Of a stretch of DNA of 42,650 nt, positions 39,961 through 42,650 are shown piece by piece; the stretch's first letter is position 1, and every line of letters starts with the position of its first letter. The notes under the pieces are model-generated. The model was given only the letters and a program-made list of their open reading frames with translations. It made no database searches and was not told where the DNA came from. A program made the translations under genes and the position numbers. This DNA is from an uncultured Kiritimatiellota bacterium. GTDB taxonomy: Bacteria > Verrucomicrobiota > Kiritimatiellia > RFP12 > DVOR01. Location of the stretch: positions 1-42,650 of the forward strand of contig CALXSH010000012.1 in assembly GCA_944391065.1 (NCBI GenBank). Reading direction: 5' to 3'.

Positions 39961-41817
39961 TTAGGCCAGTTCGATGGCATGCAGTTTACAGGTGTTGTAG
40001 CACTGGCCGCACTTGACGCAGACCTTCGGGTCGATGACGTGCTTTTCCTTGACGCGGCCGGAAATGGCGCCGACGGGGCAGATGCGGGCGCACATCGTGC
40101 ATCCGACGCAGCGGTCGGGATTGATGCGGTACTGCACCAGCTTCTTGCACTTGCCGGCGGGGCACTTGCGGTCATTGATATGGGTTATGACCTCGTCCTT
40201 GAAGTAGCGGAGCATGGCCTTGACGGGGTTGGAGGCCGTCTGGCCGAGGCCACAGAGCGAGGCGCGGCTCATGGCTTCGCAGATGTCCTCCATGCGCTGG
40301 ATGTCCTCGGGCTTGCCGCGGCCTTCGGAGATGGCGGTGATGATGTTGAGCAGCGTGCGGCCGCCGATGCGGCAGGGCATGCACTTGCCGCAGCTCTCGT
40401 CCACGGTGAATTCGAGGTAGAACTTCGAGACGTCGACGATGCAGTCGGTGTCATCCATGACAATCAGACCGCCGGACCCGACAATGGAGCCAATCTTCGC
40501 GAGCGATTCGTAGTCGATCGGCATGTCAAGGTATTCGGGTGGGATCATGCCGCCGGAGGGACCGCCGGTCTGGGCGGCCTTGAACTTGCGGCCGTTGGGG
40601 ATGCCGCCGCCGATGTCGAAGATGATTTCGCGCAGCGTGATGCCCATCGGGACTTCAATCAGGCCGGAGTTGCGTACCTTGCCGGTGAGGGCGAAGACCT
40701 TGGTGCCTTTGCTGGTGGCGGTACCGATGGAGCTGAACCACTTGGCGCCCTTGGTGATGATGACGGCGATGTTGGCCAGGGTCTCGACGTTGTTGATGAC
40801 CGTCGGCTTGCCCCAGAGGCCTTTAACGGCCGGGAAGGGGGGACGCGGGGTCGGCTGGCCGCGCTTGCCTTCGATGGAGGCGAGCAACGCGGTCTCTTCG
40901 CCGCAAACGAAGGCGCCGGCGCCGAAGCGGAGCTCGATGTCGAAGCAGAAGTCGGAACCGAGAATGCGCTCACCGAGCAGGCCCCATTCGCGGGCCTGAC
41001 CGATGGCGATCTGCAGGCGCTTGATGGCCAGCGGATATTCGGCGCGGATGTAGATGAAGCCCTTGGTCGCGCCGATGGCACGGCCGGCGATCGTCATGGC
41101 TTCGAGAATGGCGTTGGGATCGCCTTCGAGGGTGGAGCGGTCCATGTAGGCGCCAGGGTCACCTTCGTCGGCGTTGCAGACGATGTACTTCTGGTCGGCC
41201 TGGACGGCGGCGGAGAACTGCCACTTCTTGCCGGTCGGGAAACCTGCACCGCCGCGGCCGCGCAGACCGGAATCGAGGATTTCCTGAATGATGCCGTCAG
41301 GCGTCATGTCAAAGAGCGCCTTGTCGAGCCCCAGGTAACCCTCGTGGGCAATGTAGTCGGTGATGTCTTCGGGATCGATCAGGCCGCAGTGACGCAGCAC
41401 GATGCGCTGCTGCTTGGCGTAGAAATCGATGTCGTGGCCGATGTGGCCGGCCTCGGCCTGGGACTTGTCGTAAAGCAGTCGCGTGACGGGCTTGCCGCCG
41501 ACGATGTGCTCATTGATGATGGCTGCCGCGTCCTCAGGCTTGACGTCGACATAGAAAATGTCGGAGGGCAGCACCTTGACGATCGGACCGCGTTCGCAGA
41601 AGCCCATACAGCCGGTACGGACGATGCTGACGTTGGCACCGGCGTATTCGGCCGCTTTCAGTAGCGCGGCGTAGAGCGCCAGACCGCCGTTGGAGTCGCA
41701 GGCTGTGCCGCCACAGACGAGAATGTACTGTTTGCCCTGCTGGGCGTCGTTGTTCCGCTCGGCCACCAGTCTGGCGCGGAGGGCAGCAAGCGATTCACGG
41801 GTCAGTTTTTCGGACAT
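39961..41817 (-). CDS. hydB: NuoF-like NADH-binding subunit of the hydrogenase (HydB/HndC type)
   Basis: The 618-residue protein has an N-terminal thioredoxin-like 2Fe-2S domain (C35, C40, C70, C74). The NADH and FMN sites are GRGGAGFPTG (187-196) and CNADEGDPGAYMDR (214-227). A NuoF 4Fe-4S cluster is bound by C476, C479, C482 and C522. Two C-terminal ferredoxin motifs start at C570 and C600. This extended NuoF form is typical of HydB in electron-bifurcating HydABC hydrogenases, where NADH and reduced ferredoxin are oxidised together to give H2. Bifurcation is inferred from family, not shown. It lies 15 nt after hydC. Confidence 0.95.
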   Translation of the reverse strand: MSEKLTRESLAALRARLVAERNNDAQQGKQYILVCGGTACDSNGGLALYAALLKAAEYAGANVSIVRTGCMGFCERGPIVKVLPSDIFYVDVKPEDAAAIINEHIVGGKPVTRLLYDKSQAEAGHIGHDIDFYAKQQRIVLRHCGLIDPEDITDYIAHEGYLGLDKALFDMTPDGIIQEILDSGLRGRGGAGFPTGKKWQFSAAVQADQKYIVCNADEGDPGAYMDRSTLEGDPNAILEAMTIAGRAIGATKGFIYIRAEYPLAIKRLQIAIGQAREWGLLGERILGSDFCFDIELRFGAGAFVCGEETALLASIEGKRGQPTPRPPFPAVKGLWGKPTVINNVETLANIAVIITKGAKWFSSIGTATSKGTKVFALTGKVRNSGLIEVPMGITLREIIFDIGGGIPNGRKFKAAQTGGPSGGMIPPEYLDMPIDYESLAKIGSIVGSGGLIVMDDTDCIVDVSKFYLEFTVDESCGKCMPCRIGGRTLLNIITAISEGRGKPEDIQRMEDICEAMSRASLCGLGQTASNPVKAMLRYFKDEVITHINDRKCPAGKCKKLVQYRINPDRCVGCTMCARICPVGAISGRVKEKHVIDPKVCVKCGQCYNTCKLHAIELA

Positions 41818-41832
41818 AATGTGCTCCCTTCC

Positions 41833-42315
41833 TTACTGTTTGCTGCGGAATTTGTCCAGAATGCCGGGCAGCGCCGCCTTAGTCACCTTGCCGAAGACCT
41901 CGCCGTTGATGACGATGACCGGGGCCAGACCGCAGCAACCGAGGCAACGGACCGCTTCCGTGGAGAATTCTCCGTCGGGCGTCACCGTGTTCACGCCGAC
42001 GCCCAGTTCGTCCTCGAGCGCCTTCATGATGTCGTCGCCGCCCTTCAGGTAGCAGGCCGTACCGAGGCAGACCTGAATCAGATTGCGGCCGGGCTTTTTG
42101 AGCTTGAAGAAGTTGTAGAAGGTAATGACACCGTAAATCTTGGCCAACGGCACTTCCAGAATGTCCGACAGCTCCAAAATGATTTCACGCGGCATGTAGC
42201 CGTAGGTCTGCTGAATGCGGTGCAGCACCATGATCAGATTGCCCGGTTTGGGCTTCCATTCTTCGATGAACGCCCGGAGTTCCGGGGTCAGCTTCTGCGA
42301 AGTATCCTGTCCCAT
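41833..42315 (-). CDS. hydC: NuoE-like 2Fe-2S subunit of the hydrogenase (HydC/HndA type)
   Basis: This 160-residue protein matches NuoE/HydC. A helical N-terminal part (ELRAFIEEWKPKPGNLIMVL) leads to a thioredoxin-like domain whose 2Fe-2S ligands are C83 and C88 (QVCLGTACYL) and C124 and C128 (CLGCCGL). It relays electrons next to the flavin subunit. It is the first gene of the hydC-hydB-hydA operon. GGAG lies 9 nt before the ATG. The upstream DNA is strikingly AT-rich compared with the rest of the window and should contain the operon promoter. Confidence 0.94.
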   Translation of the reverse strand: MGQDTSQKLTPELRAFIEEWKPKPGNLIMVLHRIQQTYGYMPREIILELSDILEVPLAKIYGVITFYNFFKLKKPGRNLIQVCLGTACYLKGGDDIMKALEDELGVGVNTVTPDGEFSTEAVRCLGCCGLAPVIVINGEVFGKVTKAALPGILDKFRSKQ

Positions 42316-42650
42316 TTGAGTAGCTCCAATTGAATGTTAGGTAAAAGCAGATTTGCGTAGCCGCGTAATCCACGGTTGCGGCCAAGTTTGTCATAAACTT
42401 TTCAAAACGTCAAATGTTAAACTTCTTTACTTATTGAGATCGCCTATGGCATCGTTCGCCGTTTTCTAAGCGTCCTTGTCTCGATATACGCTACTTTGTT
42501 GTGGTTCAATGAATAGTTGTATAATGTAAAAAAGTTTTCCTTTTTGATATCAGGTTTTTGCATTCTTGTTTATGGGTCTTCGAAAGAATTTGTGGGTAAT
42601 CTATGCTTAGAGGGAGCTGTGCGCCCCCTCTAAAACTCCCCGCACTCCTA
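42316..42650. other. AT-rich non-coding segment upstream of the hydrogenase operon
   Basis: No gene is visible in these 335 nt. Base composition drops sharply from the GC-rich coding DNA. A minus-strand TTGACG (about 42408-42413) could be a -35 for the hydrogenase operon, but no good -10 is placed at the usual distance. A plus-strand TATAAT lies near 42520. I looked for a Rex-type redox operator (TTGTGAA and its inverse) and saw no convincing match. The segment may extend beyond the window edge. Confidence 0.5.
42608..42634. repeat. Inverted repeat at the window edge
   Basis: TTAGAGGG and CCCTCTAA form a perfect 8-bp inverted repeat, with an inner GC/GC pair, just before the window end. It has no T-run on the minus strand and only short A on the plus strand. 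It might be the terminator of an unseen neighbour or part of a mobile-element end; the context is cut off. Confidence 0.55.

Noticed and set aside
42360-42440. A Rex operator or other inverted redox site before hydC
   Set aside because: TTTGTCA and GTCAAA look partly symmetrical, but the arms do not match each other or the Rex consensus well enough.

Overview
The window is GC-rich bacterial chromosome from a Gram-negative anaerobe. An LpxL/HtrB-type lipid A acyltransferase, a TolQ/TolR (ExbB/ExbD) pair and a lipobox lipoprotein indicate an outer membrane. A three-gene [FeFe] hydrogenase and a phosphofructokinase with PPi-type residues indicate fermentative energy metabolism. LL-diaminopimelate aminotransferase (DapL) plus a MurE carrying the DNPR motif indicate meso-DAP peptidoglycan made by the DapL route. 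This combination, with the secreted GH31/discoidin enzyme and amino-sugar kinases, fits the PVC group best (Kiritimatiellota, Verrucomicrobiota or Lentisphaerota, perhaps gut-associated). That placement is inference from gene content; no 16S gene is present.

Layout. Almost everything is transcribed leftward (minus strand). From the left: ruvA and an FHA/AAA+/Fis-type regulator (85-2016); a secreted multidomain GH31 glycosidase (2155-5418); pfp and dapL (5526-8015); then a closely packed run entering from 18957 down to 8064. In transcription order that run encodes a secreted TPR protein, a YejE-like permease, an OppD-like ATPase, a CDF metal transporter, an exported coiled-coil/TPR protein, a NUDIX hydrolase, a methyltransferase, a DUF1343/NamZ-like protein, a zinc-ribbon protein and an acyltransferase. 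Several of these genes overlap by 1-8 nt. Upstream lie metY, an ExbD-like lipoprotein and murE (19073-22255), a CBM9-like protein and an MFS transporter (22543-24565), and a compact argS-exbB-exbD-ftsK-rodZ-like block (24633-31416).

The leftward pattern breaks at 31417-32008, a 592-nt divergent intergenic region. It carries two unusual repeat systems: a TGTGTCA/TGTGCACCGAA element in two direct copies and one inverted copy, and four identical 12-bp palindromes spaced exactly 23 bp apart. It precedes the only rightward protein operon: two tandem NahK/AmgK-like sugar kinases and nagB (32009-35145). Leftward transcription resumes with a D-aminoacylase, a 28-codon COX24/bS22-like ribosomal protein gene and hisG. 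A rightward tRNA-Pro(UGG) follows at 38051-38127. The window closes with the leftward hydABC-type hydrogenase operon (38189-42315) and an AT-rich segment containing a hairpin at the edge.

How the genes fit together. Several serve the cell envelope: dapL and murE for DAP and peptidoglycan, a DUF1343 protein and amino-sugar kinases plus nagB possibly for wall or glycan amino-sugar recycling, the LpxL-like enzyme, Tol-like proteins, and FtsK/RodZ-like proteins for division and shape. Others serve glycan use (GH31, CBM9-like) and redox disposal (the hydrogenase). The most striking unexplained signal is the palindrome array upstream of the kinase-nagB operon.
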